A stretch of DNA of 38,619 bases, from the NCBI GenBank assembly GCA_016213015.1, contig JACRCE010000040.1, positions 1-38,619 on the forward strand, given 5' to 3'. Within the stretch, counting starts at the first letter, position 1, and every line of letters starts with the position of its first letter. A program made the position numbers and the translations under genes. This document shows positions 31,329 to 38,619 of the stretch, piece after piece. The notes under the pieces were generated by a model, which was given only the letters and a program-made list of their open reading frames with translations, was not told the origin of the DNA and did not search any database. This DNA comes from Deltaproteobacteria bacterium (GTDB lineage Bacteria > Desulfobacterota > GWC2-55-46).

Positions 31329-32003
31329 ATGTCCAATGTAGCCGAACTTGCAAGACTCGTCGAGGCAGGGGAAAACGTCAAGGCAGTGGCCGAGGCGGAG
31401 CGTCTGTTTTTGAGCGGGGTTTCCGTGCAGAACATCCTGACGGAAGGGCTTGTCGCGGCGCTCCGCGCATTGAGCCACAAGTGCACCACCGAGAACTTTC
31501 AGCTTCTTGACGTGCTCCTCGCTTCCCGCGCAATGGTGGAGGTTATCGATCAGGTCGTGGCGCAGGAGATTGAAAATGGGATGGATCGGATAGCCGCAAT
31601 GCACGAAGCGCGGATGGACGGCGATAACTGCAAGAAAACCCTTGTGATAGGCACCATAGAAGGCGACGTGCACGACCTCGGCAAACACCTCGTTGCCACG
31701 GTCTCGCGCATATCCGGGATCAGGGTCGTCAACCTCGGCAAGGACGTGCCGCCGCAGGCCTTCGTTGACGCCGCGGTCAGGGAGAGGGCGCATATAATCG
31801 GCGTGTCGAGCCTTATGACCGTGTGCCTTCCTTCCATAAACAAGATAAGACCGCTTGCCGAAAAAAGCGGCATATCTCCCGTCATAGTAGCCGGTGGAGC
31901 GGCGGCTCAACAGGTGGAAAAGGGCTATCTCGACGTTGATTACGTCGCGTTCGACGTCTTCGACGGCCTGAACTATTTTACGAAGCTCCCCTACCTTTCT
32001 TGA
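31329..32003 (+). CDS. Corrinoid (B12-binding) methyl-transfer protein
   Basis: A 224-aa cytoplasmic protein of the MtaC/MtbC/MtgC type. Residues about 1-95 form a helical cap (B12-binding 2, MtaC-like). Residues about 105-220 form the Rossmann-like B12 domain, with the DxHxxG base-off/His-on motif as DVHDLG (His115), then IIGVSSLMT and VIVAGGAA. Such proteins carry a methyl group on cobalt between two methyltransferases. No substrate-specific methyltransferase (MtaB, MttB or MtgB) lies in the window; the next gene encodes a UroD-RACo fusion that may reactivate this protein. GGAGG at 31301 is too far to be the ribosome-binding site of ATG 31329. Confidence 0.88.
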   Translation: MSNVAELARLVEAGENVKAVAEAERLFLSGVSVQNILTEGLVAALRALSHKCTTENFQLLDVLLASRAMVEVIDQVVAQEIENGMDRIAAMHEARMDGDNCKKTLVIGTIEGDVHDLGKHLVATVSRISGIRVVNLGKDVPPQAFVDAAVRERAHIIGVSSLMTVCLPSINKIRPLAEKSGISPVIVAGGAAAQQVEKGYLDVDYVAFDVFDGLNYFTKLPYLS

Positions 32004-32028
32004 AAGACCGGTTGCCGGACGGCTCGCG

Positions 32029-32095
32029 CCCAGCACCACTTCGTGGCGCAAAAGTGTAGCGCTTGAGAAGTCTCGTATTGCAAAGTGGTGCTGGG
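32029..32095. repeat. B element copy 4 (diverged interior)
   Basis: CCCAGCACCACTT at 32029 and AAGTGGTGCTGGG ending at 32095 keep the terminal inverted repeats, but the ~40-bp interior differs from copies 1-3 (CGTGGCGCAAAAGTGTAGCG..). It lies between the corrinoid-protein gene and the UroD-RACo gene. Confidence 0.8.
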
Positions 32096-32130
32096 CGCGA
32101 TAAGGCCGGCTTCAAAATGAACAATTCCTT

Positions 32131-32220
32131 GCCGGGGCTAACCGCAGGTTAGCCAGCGGTAGGCCCAAAGAACTTTAATTGGGGATAAACAGCAAGACAA
32201 GTAAAAACTTGTGCCGCCCG
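32131..32220 (+). promoter_or_regulatory. Structured leader before the UroD-RACo gene
   Basis: Two short perfect hairpins, GGCTAACC/GGTTAGCC with a GCA loop (32136-32154) and ACAAGT/ACTTGT with an AAAA loop (32197-32212), flank the unpaired GGGGATAAACAGCAAG region. Together they resemble a compact structured RNA leader. It lacks a B12 box and does not match any riboswitch I can name. It may be a regulatory RNA or only a degraded repeat. Confidence 0.3.
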
Positions 32221-32239
32221 CGAAGCTCCCTTAAACGCC

Positions 32240-35125
32240 ATGATGACATCTTATGAACGTGTAAAGGCCGCGATAAGGTTCGAGAGAACGGACAGACCTC
32301 CGGTCATACCTGAGGTGGCCGGAGTTACGGCCGTGCTCAAAAAAGCCAACGTTCGGAAGTATGTTACCGACGGAGCTTTTCTCGCCGAGTGCCAACTGGC
32401 CGCTCAGGAGCATTTCCGGTATGACGCCGTGATCGCGTTCGCTGACCTGTGCGTCGAGGCCGAGGCGATCGGGTGCGAGCTTAAGTTCCCTGAAGACAAC
32501 TACCCCTACGTTACGAAGTGCGCCATTGATTCCATAGACGGCCTATCGTCCCTGTCCGTGCCCGACCCCCTTTCCAGCGGCAGGATGCCTGAGGTCGTCA
32601 AGGCCGTAGAGATCATGAAGAACAGATGCGGTTGCGCTGTCCCTGTCGTAGCCCACGTCCTCGCGCCCATGACCATAGCGGCGCGGATTATCGATATAGA
32701 AAAGATGCTCTACATGATCGTGGACAGGCCCGATGATTTCAAGAGGCTTCTTTCGTATACGCTCGACGTGGCTCTGCGCTACGCAAGGGCGCTGATAGAG
32801 GCCGGAGCGGATTGCATCATCATGTTCGACCCGGCGGCCTCCCCGGCGGTGCTTCCGCCGAGGCTCTTCAAGGAGTTCGAACTGCCGTGTCTCAACAGCC
32901 TTTTTCGTTTCATCAAGGAACTCAACAGTGAGGCTATAACGTGGTACAGCGTAGCCGGTCCCACGCAGGATCTGCTCAAAGACCTTGAGTCCACCGCGCT
33001 CGACATAATGACCATAGACTATCTCGTCCCCTTGGACGTCGCCTTTGAGCGCTCATCCACGTTGTGTTTCAACGGCAACGTCAAATCCATCTCCTTCACG
33101 GAGGCCGGCCCGGATGAAATATACGGGGCGGCGTCAAGGTTGTTGGAGACCTCCTTAGACCGCGGCGGCTTCATACTCGGGTCAGGATGCGAGGTTCCAC
33201 CCGACGCGAAACCGGAGAACGTCCATGCGCTTGTCAGGGCGGCTGAGGATATTTCGTCGAGATACGGCGAGTACGGGACGAGCGGACTTGACAAGAGATG
33301 CGTTACGTTCCATCCATATCAGAAAAAGGTCTGGGTCCACGAAGGGACAAGCCTTATGGACGTTGCCGGCGCCGGCGACATTACCATCCCTCATCTGTGC
33401 CAGAAGGCCGGGGTATGCGGATCGTGCGTCGTGCAGGTGGAGAGCGGCGAGAAAAGCGATATGACGGCAAAAGAAAAGCTGGTGTTGACCACTGAGCAAA
33501 AGGCGAAGGGCTACAGGCTCGCGTGCCAGACCCGCGTCTCTTCGGACATGGATATCTTCGTGCCGAGGTCCTATCGGATAGGTCATTCACAGCGATTATA
33601 CAGGAAAGACCGTTTCGACGGCTCGGTTGAACGTCTGCTGGCACAGTATCCCCTCAGCCCGGCGATAAAGACGGTTGAGCTAAAGACGGGACAGGGGCCG
33701 GGCGTATCCGACATAGACACGGTGCTCGGGCCTGTAGCCGATGGAATCGAGATAAAACCGGAACTTCTTCAGAAAATGACGAAGCTTGCGAGGCTGGAAA
33801 ACGGCCGGATGTGCGCCGTAACGGACAGGGACGGCAAGAGGCTGTTGAATATCGCGGTGGCCGGGACGGTCCTCGGCGTTGCGTTGGACATAGGCACCAC
33901 CACCATAGCGGCCTATCTGCATGACCTGAAAACAGGCGCGTTTCTCGGGAGCGCCTCCGCGATAAACCCGCAATCGCCTATGGGCGACGACGTTATGACA
34001 AGGGCCGCAAAGGAGATAAGCGGCAACGGCGCGGCCCGCGGCAGGTTGCGGCGTCTCCTTGTTGACGGCGTAAACCGCTTGATCCTGAATATAACAAGGG
34101 AAGCCGGGGTGGATTACAACAACATATACCATCTGGTGGCCGTGGGCAACGCCGTGATGCACCACAGCTTTCTCGGCCTCGATCTGAAATACCTCGTCCG
34201 GTCTCCGTTTGTTCCGGTATTGACCTCGTCGTATGAATATTCCAACAACGACACGGACGCCGGCAACAGGCTTGCAATGAATGCGAACGGAAGGATAACC
34301 TGTCCGCCCATAATCGGCAGTTTCATAGGCTCGGACATCTCCACGGGCTTGATAGCGGTAGGGTTTCATAGGTCAAAGGAGACCGTCCTTTTCATTGACC
34401 TCGGCACAAACGGCGAGATAGCGCTCGGAAACAAGGACAGGGTGCTCGCCACGTCCATTGCGGCCGGCCCGGCCTTCGAGATGTCATATACGTCAGGCGG
34501 CTCCACCGCCGCCGCCAATATTATATATGAAGTGGATATAGACGACGACTACAGGGTAAGCTACAAGACGATAGACAACGGCAAACCGGCAGGCTACTGC
34601 GGGAGCGCCCTGATCGACACGGTGGCCTCCTTCCTCAAGCTCGGCATCCTCGATGAGAGAGGGCATTTCGTCGAAAAACAAGGATGTATGTCCTTGGACG
34701 ACGGGCGCTACATACTCCTGCCCAAACAGGAGACCGCCTTTTTCGAGCCTATCGTTATAACCGCAGGGAATATCGAAGAGGTGCAGAAGGCAAAAGCGGC
34801 GGTAAAGGCGGCCATAACCGTGATTACAGGGAGGTACGGCATAACCCTTGAACGGATAGACAGGGTCATCCTCACGGGCGCCTTCGGGATGAACCTGCGC
34901 GTGGACAACGCCGCGCGCATCGGATTGATACCGGAGGCCGTCAGAGGCAAGGTCGAGTTCATGCAGAATGCGGCCGGGGCCGGAGCCAGGCTTTGCCTGC
35001 TCTCGACGAAGGCCGTGGACGACCTCAATGAATTTGCTGGAAAGATCGAGTACATACACGCCGCCACGGACGAAAGGTTCAACGACATATTCATAGATTC
35101 GATGTTCTTCCGACCAACGGCATGA
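32240..35125 (+). CDS. UroD/MtaA-like domain fused to RACo-type corrinoid activator (DUF4445)
   Basis: A 961-aa cytoplasmic protein with three parts. Residues 1 to about 340 are a uroporphyrinogen-decarboxylase-fold domain like methylcobamide:thiol methyltransferases (MtaA/MtbA). About 350-445 is a plant-type 2Fe-2S ferredoxin with Cys387, 393, 396 and 429 (C-x5-C-x2-C-x32-C). From about 548 is the ASKHA/DUF4445 part (LDIGTTTIA; DLGTNGEIALGN near 717; TGAFGMN near the end) of RACo-like ATP-dependent corrinoid reductive activators. MtaA-type enzymes bind zinc through a His-x-Cys and a later Cys. Here the His-x-Cys positions are Tyr236 and Val238, with only Cys317 kept, so methyl transfer to a thiol looks unlikely. 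It probably reduces and reactivates the corrinoid protein encoded just upstream. ATG 32240 or the next codon. Confidence 0.87.
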   Translation: MMTSYERVKAAIRFERTDRPPVIPEVAGVTAVLKKANVRKYVTDGAFLAECQLAAQEHFRYDAVIAFADLCVEAEAIGCELKFPEDNYPYVTKCAIDSIDGLSSLSVPDPLSSGRMPEVVKAVEIMKNRCGCAVPVVAHVLAPMTIAARIIDIEKMLYMIVDRPDDFKRLLSYTLDVALRYARALIEAGADCIIMFDPAASPAVLPPRLFKEFELPCLNSLFRFIKELNSEAITWYSVAGPTQDLLKDLESTALDIMTIDYLVPLDVAFERSSTLCFNGNVKSISFTEAGPDEIYGAASRLLETSLDRGGFILGSGCEVPPDAKPENVHALVRAAEDISSRYGEYGTSGLDKRCVTFHPYQKKVWVHEGTSLMDVAGAGDITIPHLCQKAGVCGSCVVQVESGEKSDMTAKEKLVLTTEQKAKGYRLACQTRVSSDMDIFVPRSYRIGHSQRLYRKDRFDGSVERLLAQYPLSPAIKTVELKTGQGPGVSDIDTVLGPVADGIEIKPELLQKMTKLARLENGRMCAVTDRDGKRLLNIAVAGTVLGVALDIGTTTIAAYLHDLKTGAFLGSASAINPQSPMGDDVMTRAAKEISGNGAARGRLRRLLVDGVNRLILNITREAGVDYNNIYHLVAVGNAVMHHSFLGLDLKYLVRSPFVPVLTSSYEYSNNDTDAGNRLAMNANGRITCPPIIGSFIGSDISTGLIAVGFHRSKETVLFIDLGTNGEIALGNKDRVLATSIAAGPAFEMSYTSGGSTAAANIIYEVDIDDDYRVSYKTIDNGKPAGYCGSALIDTVASFLKLGILDERGHFVEKQGCMSLDDGRYILLPKQETAFFEPIVITAGNIEEVQKAKAAVKAAITVITGRYGITLERIDRVILTGAFGMNLRVDNAARIGLIPEAVRGKVEFMQNAAGAGARLCLLSTKAVDDLNEFAGKIEYIHAATDERFNDIFIDSMFFRPTA

Positions 35126-35138
35126 GAATCGTAAAGAC

Positions 35139-37109
35139 ATGGTAAAGAGCCTGAAAGAGTCGGGCGCCCATATCGGGTTCGGGATAAAGGCGAAGTTCCT
35201 CGCGATGGTCTTCCTGTTGTTTGCGATAGTAGTCGTGAACTTCTTCATAATGTTGATGATGTTGGAGACACAGAGGCAGGACGCCTTTCTGATCAACATC
35301 GCGGGCAGGCAGAGGATGCTCTCGCAGCTCATACTCAAGCTCGCCAACCGGAATCTGCTTGAAAAGAACAGGTTGCTCAATTCAAGGGCTGGCGGGAGCG
35401 CGGACACGCTCAAGGAGATAACCGCTTCTCGCCTGCATTTCCATAATATTGCACACGCGATGATGAACGGCGGCGACGTTACCGACGCCCTCGGCAATAC
35501 CGTCAGGATAAAAAAGGTAGAGTCCGTTGAGGCCGTGGCCGCGCTTAACGAGATGCGCCTCAGGTGGCGCCTGTTCGACGACATCCTCTTAAACGACCTC
35601 ATTGGAAATGGAGGCATAGCGGCCAGTACCGCGGCCTTCAAACGGCTCGACGAGCTTGACCTTCTCGGGTCTATAGATACGGCGGTCAACGTCATAGCAA
35701 GGGAGGCCGAAGAAAAGGTTACTCTGCTTCGCAACATCCAGATAATCGTCCTCGGCTTCGGCTTCGCGCTCCTCGGCGCGGTAATATGGTTTTTCAGAGT
35801 ATCGGTGTTAAGGCCGGTAGAGCGCCTCGTCGAGACGGTCATGGCAATCGGCGACGGCGACGTGGGAAGAAGGGCCGTGGTCATGAGCGGCGATGAGATA
35901 GGCTTTCTCGCAAGGTCGTTCAACGCGGCCATGGACAACCTCGAGAAGACGACCGTATCGAGGGACTATCTCGGCCACGTCGTCAACGCGATATGCGACT
36001 CGCTCATCGTAACCAACAGGAACAGGGAAATAGTGATGGTCAACCCGGCAACGGCTCAACTGCTCGGCAACGCCGACGAAAAGGAGATCATCGGCCTGCG
36101 CGTGGACGAAATAGCCGTGGCGGCCGCGCCGACGAAGAGGAACAGGAGGCTTTTTACGCCGCAGACGTTTGAAAAACTCCTTGAGCAGGGCTTTATAAGA
36201 AACTATAACGTCGCGTACCGCGGCAAGACCGGCAACCTCATACCCGTCTCCTTCAGCGCCAGTATACTGCACGGCAAGGCGGGGGGCTTCGACGGGCTTG
36301 TATGCGTGGCAAAGGACATGCGGGAATACAACATGATGCAGTCGTCGCTGATGCAGTCGGCCAAGCTCGCGGCGCTCGGCACCATGAGCGCGGGCATGGC
36401 GCACGAGTTGAAAACGCCCTTGACCGTAGTGAAGGGAAAGGCGCAGTTCCTCATCTTTCAGCTCATGGAGGGCAAGGAGCCTTCAAAGGACGACATCATC
36501 AAGGACATGGAGCTGGTCATCGCAAGTTCGGACAGGATGGCCTCGATAATAAACCACCTGAGGAACTTCTCAAGAGAGTCCAAGGATCGGGACTGGACAT
36601 ACCTGAGCGTGGAAGAGGTCATTGACGACTCCCTGATATTGATAGGAAAAAGGTTGAAGGGAAAGGGGATAACCCTTGTACGGGATATCCCGGCCGGTCT
36701 GCCTCAGATATGGGGGGACAGGAACAAGCTCATATCGGTCTTTCAGAATCTTATGTCGAACTCCTTTGACGCCTTTGAGCCTGTAACTGACGCAAGGGAA
36801 AAAACGATACGCATATCCGTTGCGCCGGAGGAGGGCGACAAACTGCGCGTAACGTTCGAGGACAATGCAAGCGGCATGGAAAAAGAGATACTCAACAACA
36901 TATTCACCCCGTTTTTTACTACCAAGGACGTGGGCAAGGGCACCGGCCTCGGCCTGTCTCTATTGTATGGTATAATAGAAGAGCACGGGGGGAACGTTAC
37001 CGTAACCTCCGTCCCTGACAAAGGAACCGCATTCACCATCGTCTTCCGGCTTAACGGGCAAAACGCAAGGAACGGCAACAAGGCCGCGGGAGGGCGGGAT
37101 GGGCAATAA
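35139..37109 (+). CDS. Sensor histidine kinase with PilJ-type, HAMP and PAS domains
   Basis: A 656-aa membrane kinase. A transmembrane helix near residues 18-42 is followed by a periplasmic PilJ-type sensory domain with the GRQRMLSQ motif (NIAGRQRMLSQL, as in nitrate-sensing-like proteins), a second helix near 205-225, a HAMP linker and a PAS domain (VNPATAQLLGN..). HisKA has His422 in GMAHELKTPL, and HATPase shows NLMSNSFDAF and KGTGLGLSL. It should sense a periplasmic ligand, possibly an anion, and phosphorylate the receiver protein encoded next, whose gene it overlaps by 11 bases. The start follows the previous stop by 13 bases. Ligand and output are unknown. Confidence 0.88.
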   Translation: MVKSLKESGAHIGFGIKAKFLAMVFLLFAIVVVNFFIMLMMLETQRQDAFLINIAGRQRMLSQLILKLANRNLLEKNRLLNSRAGGSADTLKEITASRLHFHNIAHAMMNGGDVTDALGNTVRIKKVESVEAVAALNEMRLRWRLFDDILLNDLIGNGGIAASTAAFKRLDELDLLGSIDTAVNVIAREAEEKVTLLRNIQIIVLGFGFALLGAVIWFFRVSVLRPVERLVETVMAIGDGDVGRRAVVMSGDEIGFLARSFNAAMDNLEKTTVSRDYLGHVVNAICDSLIVTNRNREIVMVNPATAQLLGNADEKEIIGLRVDEIAVAAAPTKRNRRLFTPQTFEKLLEQGFIRNYNVAYRGKTGNLIPVSFSASILHGKAGGFDGLVCVAKDMREYNMMQSSLMQSAKLAALGTMSAGMAHELKTPLTVVKGKAQFLIFQLMEGKEPSKDDIIKDMELVIASSDRMASIINHLRNFSRESKDRDWTYLSVEEVIDDSLILIGKRLKGKGITLVRDIPAGLPQIWGDRNKLISVFQNLMSNSFDAFEPVTDAREKTIRISVAPEEGDKLRVTFEDNASGMEKEILNNIFTPFFTTKDVGKGTGLGLSLLYGIIEEHGGNVTVTSVPDKGTAFTIVFRLNGQNARNGNKAAGGRDGQ

Positions 37110-37470
37110 GGCCAGAATATTGGTAGTGGACGACGACGCCCGGTTGATCGAGCTTTATATGATCTGGCTTGCCGCATGGGGCTATGACGTTACCCCGGCT
37201 GAAGGCGGCAGGGAGGCGCTGACGCTTATAGACAGCGACGACTACGCGCTCGTGATATGCGACGTGAAGATGCCGGAGATCTCCGGCATTGACGTGCGAA
37301 AGAGGCTTACGGAGAAGCACCCTGACACCCCTTGCATCCTGATTACCGGCTGCGACAGGGAAGACAACCAGATTACGGCGATGATGAACGCGAAGCTGGA
37401 TCATTACATGGAAAAGCCGGTTGACTTCAGCGCGCTGAGGAAGGTGATCGAGGAAGCCGTCAAACATTAA
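37099..37470 (+). CDS. Single-domain response regulator
   Basis: A 123-aa receiver-only protein with acidic triad DDD near residues 11-13, phosphoacceptor Asp55 (LVICDVKMPE), a Thr in LITG, and Lys106 (HYMEKPVD). It has no output domain, so it may act by protein-protein contact or in a phosphorelay. It overlaps the kinase gene and is surely its partner by position. The gene is followed by the 37479 inverted repeat. Confidence 0.88.
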   Translation: MGNKARILVVDDDARLIELYMIWLAAWGYDVTPAEGGREALTLIDSDDYALVICDVKMPEISGIDVRKRLTEKHPDTPCILITGCDREDNQITAMMNAKLDHYMEKPVDFSALRKVIEEAVKH

Positions 37471-37478
37471 TAGCAAAA

Positions 37479-37546
37479 GGGGTCAGGTCTACTTTCTTGA
37501 CATTACATAACCCCCTATGTGCTGGCAACAAAGTAGACCTGACCCC
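37479..37546. repeat. GGGGTCAGGTCTACTTT inverted repeat
   Basis: GGGGTCAGGTCTACTTT (37479-37495) is perfectly repeated in inverted orientation at 37530-37546 (17 bp). The loop carries CCCCCTATGTG, which also follows the right arm as a direct repeat. This is the kind of palindrome mobilised by or left behind by REP-associated (RAYT) elements. It lies between two convergent genes and could act as a terminator for both. Confidence 0.75.
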
Positions 37547-37563
37547 CTATGTGGTCTGAAAAC

Positions 37564-38244
37564 TCAGTCCTTGTACAGCACCTCTTTCACCTTGAGCTTC
37601 AACTCCTCCACCCAGAACGGGTTGCCCTTCTGAATGAAGCCCTTGACGTGCAGGTCGAACCACTTGTGGTCCGCTATCATGTCGTCAAGGATGTCCTTGC
37701 CCGTGGTGATTATGGCCGGCAATTCGACGCCCGAGTCTATTATCCTCTTGATCAGTTCTTCTCCGTCAAGCTGAGATTCCGGGTCGGCCTGATTTTTAAG
37801 GTGCAGGTCCGAGACGATGAGGCTGAACTTCTGTTTCTTTATCGCCCTGAGCGCCTCCGAGCTGTTCTTGGCCATTACCACCTCGATGCCCGAATCGAAA
37901 AGCTGGCTCTCGACCATTGCCCTGGCGATCATGTCGTCTTCGATCATGAGTATTCTGTCGGTTATCGGAACAGGGGCCTTTATCTTTGCCGCGACGTCGC
38001 TCAAAGCGGCAGAGGGAGTCGATCCCTCGCCGGCTTCTTTGATCGCAACGATGCTGAATCCGTCCGTGGTTTTCTTGGCCTGATATTTGGCCCCGCACAG
38101 CACGCAACTCAGCGTAAGTCCCTGTTTCGCGGTTTCATGGATGATGGCAAGAGGCAACCACAGCCTGAATCTTGAGCCGCAGGCAACGCAGTCGATCTCA
38201 AGCGGTTCTTTTTTCTGTGTCATGGTAGTTGTTGTCTGGGACAT
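37564..38244 (-). CDS. Zinc-ribbon/receiver-domain protein
   Basis: A 226-aa protein, minus strand. Residues about 15-60 contain two CxxC pairs (C19/C22 and C47/C50), as in a zinc-ribbon or MJ0042-type finger. A linker leads to a receiver domain (ILMIEDD near 98-104, phosphoacceptor Asp146 in LIVSDLHL). It has no output module beyond the zinc ribbon. ATG 38244 is used; ATG 38223 is an equally possible start. It converges on the PilJ-kinase/response-regulator pair across the 37479 palindrome. A role in two-component signalling is clear from the receiver, but partner and target are not known. Confidence 0.8.
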   Translation of the reverse strand: MSQTTTTMTQKKEPLEIDCVACGSRFRLWLPLAIIHETAKQGLTLSCVLCGAKYQAKKTTDGFSIVAIKEAGEGSTPSAALSDVAAKIKAPVPITDRILMIEDDMIARAMVESQLFDSGIEVVMAKNSSEALRAIKKQKFSLIVSDLHLKNQADPESQLDGEELIKRIIDSGVELPAIITTGKDILDDMIADHKWFDLHVKGFIQKGNPFWVEELKLKVKEVLYKD

Positions 38245-38474
38245 GAACCGGATGCCTGTCAGTCCGCTGGATACGCGATTGTCTATGCCGTTAGGCTGAT
38301 ACGTTTCGCGTAAGACGTGCTGCGCGGCGTTTTTATATTCAGCTTTGCAGTTTAACTCATTAGGGCAGGGGTGTCAATACCGCCTGTGGCCATAAGTATG
38401 GTTGTCGGTGGACTGTAAACGGTAATCGGTGGGTGATAATTAAGACGGTGTTCAACCTCCTCTCAACCTTCTTC
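38245..38474. other. Intergenic stretch without a gene
   Basis: No convincing ORF. The sequence contains GTAAACGGTAATCGGTGGG and TTCAACCTCCTCTCAACCTT words related to the repeats at 17119 and 17240. It leads into the MITE-like element at 38475. Any promoter for the zinc-ribbon/receiver gene would lie here, but I saw no clear one. Confidence 0.5.
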
Positions 38475-38619
38475 TTAAGGAAGCTCTGATTAATTCACTA
38501 ACACGTCATTGCGAGCAACGCGAAGCAATCTCGTCTTCAAGGAAATCAACAACTTAGAGATTGCTTCGCCGCAAAAGCGCGGCTCGCAATGACAGAAAAG
38601 GGAATTAATCAGACCTTCC
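38475..38619. repeat. MITE-like element, copy 2 (runs to the window end)
   Basis: TTAAGGAAGCTCTGATTAAT.. begins at 38475. ..AATTAATCAGACCTTCC ends at the last base, so the final TTAA is probably cut off by the window edge. Inside, CATTGCGAGCAACGCGAAGC and a nearly palindromic GCAATCTC/GAGATTGC pair match copy 1 at 31083 without its B insert. One of about 17 terminal positions differs (GAGC versus GACC). Confidence 0.8.

Noticed and set aside
13966-32095. CRISPR array
   Set aside because: The repeats are palindromic and dispersed, with no regular direct repeats separated by unique spacers and no cas genes.
32131-32220. Cobalamin riboswitch before the corrinoid activator
   Set aside because: No B12 box (GCCACTG-like) or the usual peripheral helices can be found; kept only as an unassigned structured leader.
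34493-35938. A long open frame on the minus strand (about 480 codons) opposite the UroD-RACo and kinase genes
   Set aside because: It is antisense to two well-supported genes, spans their boundary, has no family pattern and reflects the codon bias of the plus strand.

Overview
The window is a Gram-negative chromosome segment. Outer-membrane porins, lipoproteins with lipoboxes, an Mla-type lipid transporter, beta-barrel proteins and N-terminal export signals all point to a diderm. Coding DNA is GC-rich and uses AGG (Arg) and ATA (Ile) heavily. There is a corrinoid methyl-transfer locus, a ResB-type cytochrome c maturation protein and a FolE2/QueD pair. This would suit an uncultured Desulfobacterota- or Nitrospirota-like bacterium, but no rRNA or marker gene fixes the taxon. 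I saw no tRNA, rRNA, CRISPR array, prophage or intact insertion sequence.

Region by region: (1) 1-5353 is an iron-acquisition locus with two Fur-box-like palindromes. It encodes an FTR1 permease, a polyferredoxin membrane protein, a free-standing copy of the FTR1 periplasmic domain, a P19/Tp34-like periplasmic protein, then a DUF2325 protein and an OprB-like porin. (2) 5413-8951 holds an MrfA/YprA-like helicase (minus strand), a divergent small zinc-ribbon protein and a metallophosphoesterase. (3) 9122-17093 is an envelope cluster: FlgT-like, GNA1162-like, CsgG/HfaB, TPR+SLH, LPP20-like and beta-barrel proteins. No flagellar or curli genes are present. The cluster is interrupted at about 11.1-12.95 kb by an AT-rich, decaying islet with three related small exported proteins and an M6 protease remnant. 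(4) 17356-21330 is an Mla-type operon (MlaE, a very degenerate MlaF-like ATPase, MlaD, a TPR lipoprotein) invaded by repeat DNA in both intergenic gaps. (5) 21332-24959 holds a receiver-kinase protein, a HEAT-repeat protein, a DUF488 protein and an NfeD/SPFH pair. (6) 25027-26033 holds two genes each broken by one in-frame stop codon: a toxin-like ORF beside an intact DUF2283 gene, and a DUF2914 gene. (7) 26160-29945 holds folE2, queD, resB, a cation/Ca2+ exchanger and a Lys/Ala/Pro-rich exported protein. (8) 30027-35125 holds an EamA transporter behind an attenuator-like hairpin, a corrinoid protein, and a 961-residue fusion of a UroD/MtaA-like domain to a RACo-type corrinoid activator. (9) 35139-38244 holds a PilJ-type sensor kinase, its response regulator, and a zinc-ribbon/receiver fusion.

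Intergenic spaces carry several families of short palindromic repeats. A ~70-bp element with 14-bp terminal inverted repeats occurs four times. One copy sits inside a TTAA-flanked MITE-like element and two sit inside CAGGCTGTT-ended repeats. The most unusual items are the UroD-RACo fusion that has lost two expected zinc ligands, the degenerate Mla ATPase, the flagellum-independent FlgT/CsgG/LPP20 cluster, and the nested repeats.
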